Assembly: GCA_947446025.1 (NCBI GenBank)
Contig: CANFEY010000032.1
Span: forward strand, 1-52,813
Origin: Bryobacterales bacterium
GTDB lineage: Bacteria > Acidobacteriota > Terriglobia > Bryobacterales > Bryobacteraceae
DNA length: 52,813 nucleotides
Reading direction: 5' to 3'
Part shown: one piece after another, positions 7,725-16,209 of the stretch
Position numbering within the stretch: the stretch's first letter is position 1
Layout: the number at the start of each line of letters is the position of its first letter
Notes under the pieces: generated by a model
What the model was told of the DNA's origin: nothing
The model's input: the letters and a program-made list of their open reading frames with translations, nothing else
Database searches by the model: none
Program-made: the position numbers and the translations under genes

Positions 7725-9263
7725 CTACGACTCCAACACCGTAAACTGGCTCACCGTGTGCCCCGGGACCATGAGTTCCGGCATCGGTTTCGCGGTGAAC
7801 AGCTTGCGGCAAGGCTTCGCCAGCATGCGGGCCCACTTGTTGGCGCTCTCGCGGCGCGCGCTGTCGGTGGAAATGCCGGTGTTGGCGTACATCTGCCGGT
7901 ACAGCTTGGAGATGAACATGAAGGCCACACGCGACTTGAGCGACTTCACGCAATTCGAGCGCTTCCAGATATTGGCCGTGCTGTAGAAGCGGTCCCACAC
8001 GCCCTGCGTGCGCTCACGGATTTCATCCGAACTCATCAAGGGATGCGGCGTGAACATCTTCGGCCGCTTGGACGCCGGGATCAGCCAGTAACGGGTGACC
8101 GGAATTCCATCCACCTTCTGCGCCGAATCGCCCAACTTCTTTTCCCAACGCTCGAAATCGACCGTCCCAGGGAAGGGCGTCATCATCACGAACTGTGCGA
8201 AGGTGATGTCGGCCTTCTCCGCCAGATCCGCCGTAGCCGCGAAGGTGTCCGGCTTGTCCGTGGGCAGGCCGAAGATGAAGGAGCCCAAAACGTGGACCCC
8301 ATTCTGCTTGAAGTTCTGCAGCCGCGTGGCCAGGCTGTCGCCCGCCAGGTTGAAGTCCTTGTAAACCGCCTTCAGACCTTCCGCCGTCACGGCTTCCACG
8401 CCCACCAGCGCGCCCTTAATATTGGCCTTCTTCATCGCTGCCAGGAACTGGGGATCCTCGGCGGCTTCCATGGTGATCTGGGTGAAGAACACCATGTCGG
8501 GCGGAAGCTGGGAGAGCTTGTCCATCAGCCGGAAGCGCTCGGCGCGCAGGGCCTTGAGTTCGGCCACGCGTTCCAGATTGTTCTGCCGCTCGGCCAGCTT
8601 GATGTCGGTCAGGGTCACCGGGTAAAAATTGTCGTCCGCCAGTGCGACGAAGCGGTAGCCCATGCGCCGCAGCTGCACGATTTCCTCAATCACCGGGTCG
8701 GCTTCCCGCATGCGCGGAGCCTGACCATCGGTGCGCCAAACCGAGCAGAACGAGCAGTGCTTGGGGCAGCCGCGCAGCGTCTGCACCGACGCCCACATGT
8801 AGCGCCCCGGCTGCAGTAGGTCCCAACGGGCCTTGATAAACTGCTTGGCCGCGATCCGGCCGCCTTTGTACATCTTCTCCAGCTTGCCCTGCGAGATGTC
8901 GTCCAGCACGTCGCCCCAGGCTCCGTCGCCGTCGCCGTCCACCACGGCATGTGCTCCGCCGCGCTCAAAGGATTCTTCCGGGAAGAGGCTGGCGTGAATA
9001 CCGCCGTATACGACCCAGGCACCCTTCTCGCGGGCTTGGAGGCCCAGTTCGTAGCCCCGCAGTGCGTTTCCGGTGTGGATTCCGATGCCCACCACGTCGC
9101 CCTTCTGGATAACGTTGGCGTCGAAGCGTTCCAACGTTTCGTCCTGAATGAGCGGATCGCCGAATTTCGCCGGAGTTGCCGCAGCCAGGACGAACAGCCA
9201 GCGAGGCGTGATTACGCCAATGCCAAAAGCTACGTCGCTGGGGTTGACCAAGTAAACACGCAT
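7725..9263 (-). CDS. B12-binding radical SAM protein
   Basis: 512 residues. An N-terminal cobalamin-binding-type domain (about 1-150) has P-x-W-L-x-x-L-A-A-x-T-P and V-V-Y-G-G-I-H-A-S-L-F-P-E-E. The radical SAM cluster motif C-x3-C-x2-C is at C166, C170 and C173. The core continues to about 390 with G-V-E-A-V-T and S-F-I-F-G-L-P-T-D, followed by a 120-residue helical C-terminus. Class B radical SAM enzymes methylate or rearrange unactivated carbons; acidobacterial relatives act on hopanoids and membrane-spanning lipids, but nothing here fixes the substrate. Neighbours (TauE, lpxD) do not help beyond a possible link to envelope lipid. Confidence 0.88.
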   Translation of the reverse strand: MRVYLVNPSDVAFGIGVITPRWLFVLAAATPAKFGDPLIQDETLERFDANVIQKGDVVGIGIHTGNALRGYELGLQAREKGAWVVYGGIHASLFPEESFERGGAHAVVDGDGDGAWGDVLDDISQGKLEKMYKGGRIAAKQFIKARWDLLQPGRYMWASVQTLRGCPKHCSFCSVWRTDGQAPRMREADPVIEEIVQLRRMGYRFVALADDNFYPVTLTDIKLAERQNNLERVAELKALRAERFRLMDKLSQLPPDMVFFTQITMEAAEDPQFLAAMKKANIKGALVGVEAVTAEGLKAVYKDFNLAGDSLATRLQNFKQNGVHVLGSFIFGLPTDKPDTFAATADLAEKADITFAQFVMMTPFPGTVDFERWEKKLGDSAQKVDGIPVTRYWLIPASKRPKMFTPHPLMSSDEIRERTQGVWDRFYSTANIWKRSNCVKSLKSRVAFMFISKLYRQMYANTGISTDSARRESANKWARMLAKPCRKLFTAKPMPELMVPGHTVSQFTVLES

Positions 9264-9422
9264 GTCACAAGGGTAACAGGAATGCTAGGAACAAATCTTC
9301 CGGTGTGTTTGCCGTAGGCTGAAAACCCCCTCCAGGGCCGCGTGAAAGAAGTTTGAGAGGAACGCCCCGCTCAGCGCACTACTAAGTAATTCTGGACATT
9401 TGTCCCCTCCAACCGTGGAGTT

Positions 9423-9458
9423 GGGCGCTTCGGCACAAGCGTGAGCACCGGAGCGCCC
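9423..9458 (+). other. Stem-loop upstream of lpxD
   Basis: GGGCGCTTCGG and CCGGAGCGCCC pair in 10 of 11 positions (one G-T pair) around a 14-base loop and are followed by TATTTCTTT. It lies 39 nt before the lpxD start. The rest of the 234-base gap from 9264 to 9497 shows no gene or other repeat. It could be a terminator or a leader structure. Confidence 0.35.
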
Positions 9459-9497
9459 TATTTCTTTCCACTGCCAAAATGCCGTACCTTGAGTAGG

Positions 9498-10481
9498 ATG
9501 CTGGTCAAGGAACTCGCGGCGTTTCTCGATGCCCCCTTTGAGGGCAACCCCGATCTGCGGCTGCGCAGCGTGGCATCGCTCGAAGATGCCTCGGCGGACG
9601 ATTTGTCGTTCGTCGGCAAAGGCCGGGCCGCCAAGCTCGCCACGGAATCCTCCGCCGGGTGCCTGCTGGTGCCGCCCGATTTTCACAACCCCGCCGCCCG
9701 CACCCTGATCCGCACCCGCGATCCCCGTGCCGCCGCCGCCCTGGCGATCCGCAAGCTCCACCCCAGCCCCGAGCCGCCCTCCGGCATCCACCCCACCGCC
9801 GTTTTGGGTCCGGGCGTGGTCATCGGAAGCCGCGTTCACATCGGACCACACGTCTCCATCGGTGCCGGGGTCCACATCGGCGACCACGTGTCCATCGGTG
9901 CCGGGTCCGTCATCGGCGATTACGTCCACATCGGCGAGGGCACCGTGATTCACCCGCGAGTCACTCTCTACGCCGAGGTAACGTTGGGCCGCAACGTGAT
10001 TCTGCATTCCGGCTGCGTCATTGGAGCCGACGGCTTCGGCTTCGTCTTCACCAACGGCACCTACGAAAAATTCCCGCAAGTAGGCCGCGTGGAGATCGGC
10101 GACAACGTGGAGGTGGGCGCAAACTGCACCATTGACCGCGCCGCGCTGGGCGTGACCATGATCGGCGAAGGCACCAAGCTCGACAACATGGTGCACATCG
10201 CGCACAACTGCCGCATCGGCCGCCACGTGGTCATCGCCGCGCAGACCGGCCTTTCCGGCGGCGTGATTGTGGAAGACTACGCCGTCATCGGCGGCCAGGT
10301 GGGCATCGGCGACAAGGCGGTCATCCAGTCCAAAGCAGTGTTGGGTTCAGGCTCCGGCGTGCTGACGTCCAAGATCGTGCGCGGAGGCCAAGTGATGTGG
10401 GGCACCCCGGCGCGCCCGCTGAAGGATCACCTGGAGCAGCTCGCCGTGTTGTCCCAGTTGGCGAAAAAGCGCCGCAAGTAA
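9498..10481 (+). CDS. lpxD: UDP-3-O-acylglucosamine N-acyltransferase
   Basis: 327 residues from the ATG at 9498, which has GAGTAGG directly upstream and begins at the family's normal N-terminus. LpxD adds the second, N-linked acyl chain to UDP-3-O-acyl-glucosamine in lipid A synthesis. It has an N-terminal uridine-binding domain (about 1-95), then left-handed beta-helix hexapeptide repeats V-x-I-G-x-x-V/H (about 100-290), the G-A-D-G-F-G-F segment and the I-A-H-N-C-x-I-G motif whose first His is the catalytic base. No other lpx gene is adjacent. Its presence supports a lipopolysaccharide-bearing outer membrane. Confidence 0.95.
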   Translation: MLVKELAAFLDAPFEGNPDLRLRSVASLEDASADDLSFVGKGRAAKLATESSAGCLLVPPDFHNPAARTLIRTRDPRAAAALAIRKLHPSPEPPSGIHPTAVLGPGVVIGSRVHIGPHVSIGAGVHIGDHVSIGAGSVIGDYVHIGEGTVIHPRVTLYAEVTLGRNVILHSGCVIGADGFGFVFTNGTYEKFPQVGRVEIGDNVEVGANCTIDRAALGVTMIGEGTKLDNMVHIAHNCRIGRHVVIAAQTGLSGGVIVEDYAVIGGQVGIGDKAVIQSKAVLGSGSGVLTSKIVRGGQVMWGTPARPLKDHLEQLAVLSQLAKKRRK

Positions 10482-10515
10482 AGCTCTCTGCCTGCGAAGC
10501 TGCCCCACACAGGCA

Positions 10516-11598
10516 CTACTGTTCCCAATCCACGGTTTCGTTCACGGTAACATCCGGCGTCACGTACACCACCAACCGGAAGCGCACCAGCGGGGTGGAC
10601 GGCTGGTAGACCACGCTGCCTTCCTTGAGGTGCGCGGCGTCCAGCGGCACGCTTTTTGAAAGCTCCCCGTCGGTGATTTCCAGCACTCCGCGCTGCGCCG
10701 CCTGCACCGCCGGGGCCTCGCGATTCCAGCGCACCGTCAGGCTGTTGCCCGAGCGCACGGCTGCCAGACCTAACTTGAATCCCTCCGCCCCTTGGCTGGC
10801 CCGCATCCCCGGAACCAACGTAACGGTGAGCTGGTACCCCAAAGCCGCCCCCAGCAACAGGAAAATCAAAGCCAGCGGCAACCACACCCAGGCGCTCTTC
10901 GGGGCGCGCGGCGGAGGGGCCAAGGATTCCTCGGTGTAGGCCGGTTCCGCGGGAGACTCGTAGGCGTAGTCCGCGGCAGGCTCATGTTCCCGATACTCCG
11001 GCTCACGCCGCTCCCGGTTGCGCGGCTTGCGCTCATACATTGACCGGCGCGCGGGCGCTTCTTCGCCCAACATTTCCCGCCGCCGGAACGGGAATTCCAA
11101 CGGAGTCTCGCCCGGAAACACTCCATCCTCGCGCACGAAGAATCCAGCCTGGCTGACTTTGGTGGCGAACGGTTTCACCAGCAGCGCCACTTGGCCCCCG
11201 TCCGGGAACAGCCTCTCCATCGCGTCCAGATCCTCCGTCCCAAGCGTCACGGCTCCATCGCGGGTGTGGCTGCGATAGTACCCCACCGCCCGTTCATTCC
11301 CGGCTGCCGCCGCCAACGCCTCCAGCTCCGTTTCCGCCAGGTAATACGAGGGCCCGCGCCGGTATTCGCATCCCACGATCTCAAAATCGTCCACCCGGAC
11401 CACGCAGGTCTCGCCGTATTCGATGCTGCCCAGCAACACGCCGCCCACCTCGGCCCCGCGCTTGGGGACCGCGCCGAATCCGCGCATCACGTCGGCACTC
11501 AGGCGGTCCACCACGTCCAGGGAAAGGTGTACCGCGTACGCTTTCCCCGGCGGCTGCCACACAAAATATCCGGGCGCTTCTTGTGTATTGGGCTGCAT
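10516..11598 (-). CDS. Membrane protein with degenerate JAMM/MPN-like domain
   Basis: 360 residues. Residues about 20-165 resemble a JAB/MPN metalloprotease fold: G-A-E-V-G-G-V-L-L-G with Glu50, a strand, then G-Y-Y-R-S-H-T-R with His111, and E-D-L-D about 12 residues later. In active JAMM enzymes the second motif reads H-x-H; here the first His is Arg109, so metal binding is probably lost. After a charged, Pro-rich linker (175-240) there is one membrane helix (about 242-265) and a 95-residue C-terminal domain that would lie across the membrane. Function unknown; the family assignment is my reading of short motifs. The ribosome binding site is weak. Confidence 0.7.
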   Translation of the reverse strand: MQPNTQEAPGYFVWQPPGKAYAVHLSLDVVDRLSADVMRGFGAVPKRGAEVGGVLLGSIEYGETCVVRVDDFEIVGCEYRRGPSYYLAETELEALAAAAGNERAVGYYRSHTRDGAVTLGTEDLDAMERLFPDGGQVALLVKPFATKVSQAGFFVREDGVFPGETPLEFPFRRREMLGEEAPARRSMYERKPRNRERREPEYREHEPAADYAYESPAEPAYTEESLAPPPRAPKSAWVWLPLALIFLLLGAALGYQLTVTLVPGMRASQGAEGFKLGLAAVRSGNSLTVRWNREAPAVQAAQRGVLEITDGELSKSVPLDAAHLKEGSVVYQPSTPLVRFRLVVYVTPDVTVNETVDWEQ

Positions 11599-11626
11599 TC
11601 AGGTACCGTTTCATCGTACCCGATCC

Positions 11627-12445
11627 ATGCCACCTGGAACACTTTTTGTCGTCGCCACGCCCATCGGCAACCTGGAAGACATCACGCTGCGGGCGCTGCG
11701 CGTGCTCAAGGAAGCGGCCCTCATCGCCTGCGAAGATACCCGCCAATCAGGCAAACTGCTCAGCCACTTCGGCATCCCGACGCCCACCATCAGCTATCAC
11801 GACCACAACGAAGTCTCGCGCACAGCGGACCTGATGGAGCGTCTGGAAGCGGGCTCCGACGTCGCGCTGATCACCGACGCAGGCACCCCGCTGGTCTCTG
11901 ATCCCGGCTATCGCCTGGTCACCGCCGCCATCGCCGCCGGCGTGCCGGTAGTGCCCATCCCCGGAGCCTCCGCCGCCCTAGGAGCGCTAGCCGCCGCCGG
12001 CCTCCCCACCGATGCCTTCCGCTTCTGCGGCTTCCTGCCCCCCAAGTCCGGTCAGCGGCGCAAAGCGCTCGAAGAACTGCTGGAGGAAACCTGCACTCTG
12101 GTGTTCTACGAAGCCCCCCACCGCATCCTGGACACGCTGGAAGACATCGAGGCCGTATGCGGCCCCCGCCCCGTAGTCGTCGCGCGCGAGCTGACCAAGC
12201 TCCACGAAGAATTCCTCCGCGGCACCCCCGCCGAAGTTCGAGCCCAGCTCGCCGCCCGCCCCTCCGTCAAAGGCGAAATCACCCTGCTGCTTGGCAAAGG
12301 CACCCCCATCGCCGACGACACGCCCCTCCCGGCCGCCGTCGCCGCGCTCGAAGCCCAAGGTATCCCCCGCATGGACGCCATCAAGCAGGTCGCCCGTGCC
12401 CGCGGTATCTCCAAGCGCGATGTCTACAAGGAAATCTCGGGCTGA
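11627..12445 (+). CDS. rsmI: 16S rRNA (cytidine1402-2'-O)-methyltransferase
   Basis: 272 residues from the ATG at 11627, where homology begins (L-F-V-V-A-T-P-I-G-N-L-E-D). RsmI 2'-O-methylates C1402 of 16S rRNA in the decoding centre using SAM. The tetrapyrrole-methylase fold motifs are all there: A-T-P-I-G-N-L near residue 8, C-E-D-T-R near 33, D-A-G-T-P-L-V-S-D-P-G near 83, P-G-x-S-A near 110, and F-Y-E-A-P-H-R near 160. Length is normal. It diverges from the JAMM-like gene, whose start is 28 nt away. Confidence 0.94.
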   Translation: MPPGTLFVVATPIGNLEDITLRALRVLKEAALIACEDTRQSGKLLSHFGIPTPTISYHDHNEVSRTADLMERLEAGSDVALITDAGTPLVSDPGYRLVTAAIAAGVPVVPIPGASAALGALAAAGLPTDAFRFCGFLPPKSGQRRKALEELLEETCTLVFYEAPHRILDTLEDIEAVCGPRPVVVARELTKLHEEFLRGTPAEVRAQLAARPSVKGEITLLLGKGTPIADDTPLPAAVAALEAQGIPRMDAIKQVARARGISKRDVYKEISG

Positions 12446-12464
12446 ACCACCGCCTCGAAAAACC

Positions 12465-12531
12465 TTCTCACGCCAAGGCGCAAAGAATCGCCAAGAAAAA
12501 CTTAGCGAGACTTCGCGCCTTTGCGTGAGAA
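12465..12531. repeat. Imperfect inverted repeat, 21-bp arms
   Basis: The arms 12465-12485 and 12511-12531 are reverse complements at 19 of 21 positions, around a 25-base centre. The outer part is TTCTCACGC / GCGTGAGAA and the inner part is A-, C- and G-rich (CAAGGCGCAAAG). Elements with this look are scattered between genes in many environmental genomes; here it follows rsmI. The remaining gap to 12698 shows no supported gene. Confidence 0.6.
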
Positions 12532-12698
12532 AGTTCGCGCTAGACTTCTTCCACCAGTCCCGCCGCCGATCCCGGCAATCCGCTCTCGTAGTTATTCAGC
12601 CGCCCGGCCAATCACAAACATCCCCGGGCGGATCATTCCGGCGGGCGCGGTGATTTTGAGCGATCCGGTAGACCTGTGACCTGGCGCTTTTCCGGTAA

Positions 12699-14870
12699 TC
12701 ACTCCACGATGTATTTGCGGAGCTTGCGCATCTGGCTCTTCACTTGCTCGCTGGCTTCCAGCAGGTCATTGGTGTCATAGATGACGTGCGGGGTGATGAA
12801 GAGCACCAGCTCCGTGCGGGAGTGCGAACGGGTCTGACTGCCGAACAGGAATCCGATCTTCGGGATCTTGTTCAAGCCGGGGATACCTTGCGACGCCTCG
12901 GTGTTGTCCTCGCTAATGATGCCCGCGAAGGCGATGGTGTCGCCGTCCTGCATGGTGACCTGGGTTTGCACGGTCTGTTGATCGAAGCTGGGCGTGGGGA
13001 TGGCGGAGGAGCCGGAGCCGGCCTGCTTGCTCACCTCATGATTGATGATGAGCGTGACTACCCCGCTGGGATTGACTCTGGCGTTGACTTGCAGGGTCAC
13101 GCCGGTGTTGCGGGCTCCGATGGCTTGCTGGGTGACGGTGCTGGCTCCGCTTAAGTTGGCGAGCGTTCCGGTGAGCACGGGGATCTGCGCGCCTACATTG
13201 ATGGAAGCCGGAATGCTGTCGGTGGCGATGAGGCTGGGTTCGGAGATCACGCGGGCGTTGCTGGAGTTTTCCTGGAGTTGGAGGAAGGCGAGAAGCTGGC
13301 GCGCTTGGCCGACCAGGAAGCCCGCTTGTAGAGATGTGCTGGCACCCGCCAAGGTCCCAAGCAGGCGGCGATTGGCTCCGGTGCGATTTTCGAAGCTCGC
13401 GGTGACACCGGCGGCGAAGCTGCCGGACATGACCACCTGGTAGGTCTTGGCTTCCAGCAGGATCTGGCGGGGCGGCTTATCGAGTTCGCGCAGCAACTTG
13501 AGGATGCTCTGATACTGCTGTGCAGAGGCCTGGATCATCAGAGTGTTGTCGAGGGGCATGGCGACGATGCGGGGCGGGGCGATGGCAGGTTCTCCCTGGG
13601 CTTGCGCTGCACCGGCGGCGGGCGAGGCCGGGTTGGCGGTGGTTCCGATCAAACCGCCTGGGTTGGTCACGGGAGTTTGCGCGGAATAACCGCCGAAGGT
13701 GGGCGTGCCATACGTGTTTCCATTGCCCCCGCCCCCGCCGTTTTGGCCATAGGGCCCGCACGCCCCGGCGCCGCCGAAGCCACTGTTGAAGGAGTTCTGA
13801 CTGCCGTAGTTGCCGGCTCCTCCGCCGAAGCCGCCGCTACCCGAAGAGCTATTGTTGCCGAAGCCAGTATTGCCGAAGCCACTATTGAAGCCGTTATTCC
13901 CGAAGTTCCCGCCGCCGTTCTGGCTGAAGTTCTGGCCGCCGACGGATTGGTTTCCGAAGCCGGAGTTGAAGTTGGCATTGGGATTGAACAGTTGATTCAG
14001 CGCTTGCGCCAGGCAATCGGCGCGGCCATAGTTGACGCGGTAGATGTAGGTATCAATCAGGCTGCTGGTGGTGGTGATGGGAATGTCCAACGTCCTGATC
14101 CACGTCTCCACGCGCTCAAAAACGCCGGGATTCGGGGCTACGGCAATCAACTTGCCGATTCGGTCCACAGGCAGGAAGCGGACGGTGGAGGTATTGTTGT
14201 CGAGCGAGATGGACTTGAGGACCCGGTCCAGGTCCTTCAGCAGTTCCGAAGGCAGCGTGTTCTTGATATCGAACATGCGGATCCGTTCGCCGTTGAAGGT
14301 GTCGCTGTCAAACATGGCAATGAGGTCCATCAGGCGGCGCATGTTACGGCGGCTGTCCATGATGAAGAGCAGGTTGGCGGGGGCGTAGGAGCGGATCACG
14401 GTGCTGTTATCGGTGAACTCGAGGAGGATCTTGCCGACCTCTTCCACGGTGACGTACTTGAGGAAGACCAGGTTCAGCATGGTGCGGTCATCTTCGGGAA
14501 TGTTGTTGGGGTCAGCGATCTGCTGGATAGGCTGGCGCACCAGTTGATTGATGGGGACGATGCGGTAGATCTGGCCTTCCTGCACCATGCCGGCGCTATT
14601 GATGCGGAGCAGGAGTTCCAGCAGGTTGCGGGCGTCGAGTCCGGCGGCTGCGCCATAGGTGTTGATGGTGACGGTGCCGCTGACTTTGTCATCCACGATG
14701 ACGTTGATGCGCAGCAGGCGGGCCAGCTGGTCAATCACCTCGCGCAGCGATGCGTTTTGCAGATTCAGATTCCCCACCGTGACCGGAGGCGCGGCGGGGG
14801 CGTCTTGCGGCACGATTTGGCTGGCCGAAAGCAGCAGCAGCGTCAGGATCAAAAACAGTTTGGATTTCAT
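12699..14870 (-). CDS. gspD: Type II secretion system secretin GspD
   Basis: 723 residues from the ATG at 14870; a signal peptide follows (about 1-22). GspD forms the outer-membrane gate of the secretion system. N-domains run from about 30 to 450 (N-L-N-L-Q-N-A-S-L-R-E-V-I-D-Q-L-A), and the secretin domain from about 480 to 710 with V-T-M-Q-D-G-D-T-I-A-F-A-G and P-x-L-x-x-I-P-x-x-G-x-L-F. Residues about 293-400 are a low-complexity insert of Gly, Asn, Ser and Phe in one of the N-domains. The ATG overlaps the stop of the upstream gene by one base (TGATG). It is the last gene of the Gsp operon. Confidence 0.95.
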   Translation of the reverse strand: MKSKLFLILTLLLLSASQIVPQDAPAAPPVTVGNLNLQNASLREVIDQLARLLRINVIVDDKVSGTVTINTYGAAAGLDARNLLELLLRINSAGMVQEGQIYRIVPINQLVRQPIQQIADPNNIPEDDRTMLNLVFLKYVTVEEVGKILLEFTDNSTVIRSYAPANLLFIMDSRRNMRRLMDLIAMFDSDTFNGERIRMFDIKNTLPSELLKDLDRVLKSISLDNNTSTVRFLPVDRIGKLIAVAPNPGVFERVETWIRTLDIPITTTSSLIDTYIYRVNYGRADCLAQALNQLFNPNANFNSGFGNQSVGGQNFSQNGGGNFGNNGFNSGFGNTGFGNNSSSGSGGFGGGAGNYGSQNSFNSGFGGAGACGPYGQNGGGGGNGNTYGTPTFGGYSAQTPVTNPGGLIGTTANPASPAAGAAQAQGEPAIAPPRIVAMPLDNTLMIQASAQQYQSILKLLRELDKPPRQILLEAKTYQVVMSGSFAAGVTASFENRTGANRRLLGTLAGASTSLQAGFLVGQARQLLAFLQLQENSSNARVISEPSLIATDSIPASINVGAQIPVLTGTLANLSGASTVTQQAIGARNTGVTLQVNARVNPSGVVTLIINHEVSKQAGSGSSAIPTPSFDQQTVQTQVTMQDGDTIAFAGIISEDNTEASQGIPGLNKIPKIGFLFGSQTRSHSRTELVLFITPHVIYDTNDLLEASEQVKSQMRKLRKYIVE

Positions 14871-15613
14871 CAGCGTATAAGCTCCCATTGACAACTCATT
14901 CCCATCAATCCTTGCGCGATCGTTTTCTTGTAGCCGTCTTTCACGGTGCCGTCGGGGCTGCGGTCAGAATCGACGCAGGCGCGGAGGAGGCCATTGGCGG
15001 GTCCCAGCACGGGGTCCAGCTTGGGTGCCGCGCCGCCCATCTTGGTCCCGATGGCCTTGGCACTGGCGGCCGCGGGCGCGGCGGCGGGTGCTGGACCCGG
15101 GGCGGGGCGCTCGGGCTCTTTCGGCGTGAGATCGCGCAGACTATTCGTGAGCACTTTTTCTTCCCACTCCAAGGTCACGGTGTCGCTATCGAAGGAGGCG
15201 ATCTTGAATTCGCCCACCTTGTCGCCCGCGCGGTAACTCTTCTGGGCGATCTTTTCGGTGGCCAGCACGATGACGGGTTCGCCGAAGGACATCTGTCCGT
15301 AGTAGCTGGGCAAGGGCGGCACGGGCTTTTCGGGCGGCGGGGCTTGGGGCGGGGGCGGAGGATCCAGCAGCACGCTGGGGTCCCGGTCCCTGGAGAAAAG
15401 CATGCGCTGGGCTACGTCGATATAGCTGGTGGCGGGCGTGGGTTCCACTTGTGGGACGCCGGGTGGGGGCACCACCTGACCAGGTTTGGCGGCGCGCGCC
15501 AGAGCGGCCTGCTCACGGGATTTTGCTTCCAGCCAGCCTGCGCGCAACTGCATCCCCAGCCAGACCAACAGGCCGAGCAGCAGCAGGTTCAACATCACGA
15601 TCTTGCGATTCAT
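14870..15613 (-). CDS. GspC/PilP-like type II secretion protein
   Basis: 247 residues. A membrane helix (about 5-24) is followed by a Pro-rich linker and a small beta domain (about 100-165) with G-Q-M, P-V-I-V-L-A, Y-R-A-G-D-K-V-G-E-F-K-I and V-T-L-E-W-E, the style of GspC/PilP homology regions that bind the secretin. The position just before gspD and after the PilO-like gene fits GspC. A further Pro/Ala linker and a 40-residue C-terminal segment with two cysteines (C-V-D-S-D and S-C-Q-W-E) are unusual. The start overlaps the upstream stop (ATGA). Confidence 0.75.
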   Translation of the reverse strand: MNRKIVMLNLLLLGLLVWLGMQLRAGWLEAKSREQAALARAAKPGQVVPPPGVPQVEPTPATSYIDVAQRMLFSRDRDPSVLLDPPPPPQAPPPEKPVPPLPSYYGQMSFGEPVIVLATEKIAQKSYRAGDKVGEFKIASFDSDTVTLEWEEKVLTNSLRDLTPKEPERPAPGPAPAAAPAAASAKAIGTKMGGAAPKLDPVLGPANGLLRACVDSDRSPDGTVKDGYKKTIAQGLMGMSCQWELIR

Positions 15614-16209
15614 AGGCCGGCCACTCCCTTCTTGCTCTTGTCCGGCACCAGTTCCTTGGGCACCACGCCGACAACTGTGAGCGTCACGCGCACTGTCTTC
15701 TCTTTCGGGTTGCTAGCCAGGATCTGAAAGTTGCGGGTGGCCATCAGTTGCGGCTTGGCCGCCAGACCGGCCAGGATGTTGACCAACTGCGCCATGCGGC
15801 ATTCAAACTGAATGCGCACAGGGGCCAACCCGTAGCCGTCTCCGAAGGGTTCCACGGCCATGTATTCCTGGGAGCGAATTTCCAGAGCCTCCAGACCCGC
15901 CAACTCGCGCATGACGGCGAGCATTTGCGCTTCGGCCTGCTGCACGGTCTCTGCGCGGATGAGTCCTTGTTCGCGCAACGCGAGCTCGCCGGTGACCTGC
16001 TTGAGAACATCCTGCTTGGCGGAGGCGGTGGCGGCGATGTCGCGCAGCCGGCTGAGGCGCTGTTCCGCCATATCTACGGATTCGCCGGTGGCGGAGGCGG
16101 GCAATAGCGGCGCGTCCTGAGTTTGGGGTCGCAGGAAGAGCCAATAGCCGACGGCCACCAGCACCACCCATGCTGCCAAAAGTTTCTGGTCACGCGCGGA
16201 GATCGTCAT
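15610..16209 (-). CDS. gspM: GspM/PilO-like type II secretion protein
   Basis: 199 residues. One N-terminal membrane helix (about 9-27), a coiled-coil stretch (about 45-100) and a small alpha/beta domain (about 105-190), the layout of GspM and PilO, inner-membrane platform proteins that pair with GspL/PilN. Sequence similarity in this family is weak and the call rests mostly on layout and on its place between the GspL-like and GspC-like genes. It overlaps both neighbours by four bases (ATGA). Confidence 0.78.
   Translation of the reverse strand: MTISARDQKLLAAWVVLVAVGYWLFLRPQTQDAPLLPASATGESVDMAEQRLSRLRDIAATASAKQDVLKQVTGELALREQGLIRAETVQQAEAQMLAVMRELAGLEALEIRSQEYMAVEPFGDGYGLAPVRIQFECRMAQLVNILAGLAAKPQLMATRNFQILASNPKEKTVRVTLTVVGVVPKELVPDKSKKGVAGL

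Noticed and set aside
7758-8819. Plus-strand open frame of 353 codons opposite the radical SAM gene
   Set aside because: Antisense shadow, no start signal, no motif.
12541-12698. Minus-strand reading with short sensible peptide pieces after gspD
   Set aside because: Broken by stops in every frame and too short to assign; no family recognised.
13700-13990. Repeated short units that could suggest a CRISPR or satellite array
   Set aside because: They are in-frame codons of the Gly/Asn-rich part of GspD; no regular spacers.
13602-14891. Long plus-strand open frame of 429 codons opposite gspD
   Set aside because: It is the antisense shadow of GC-rich gspD coding sequence; the translation is Val/Ala/Asp/Gly-rich with no family match.
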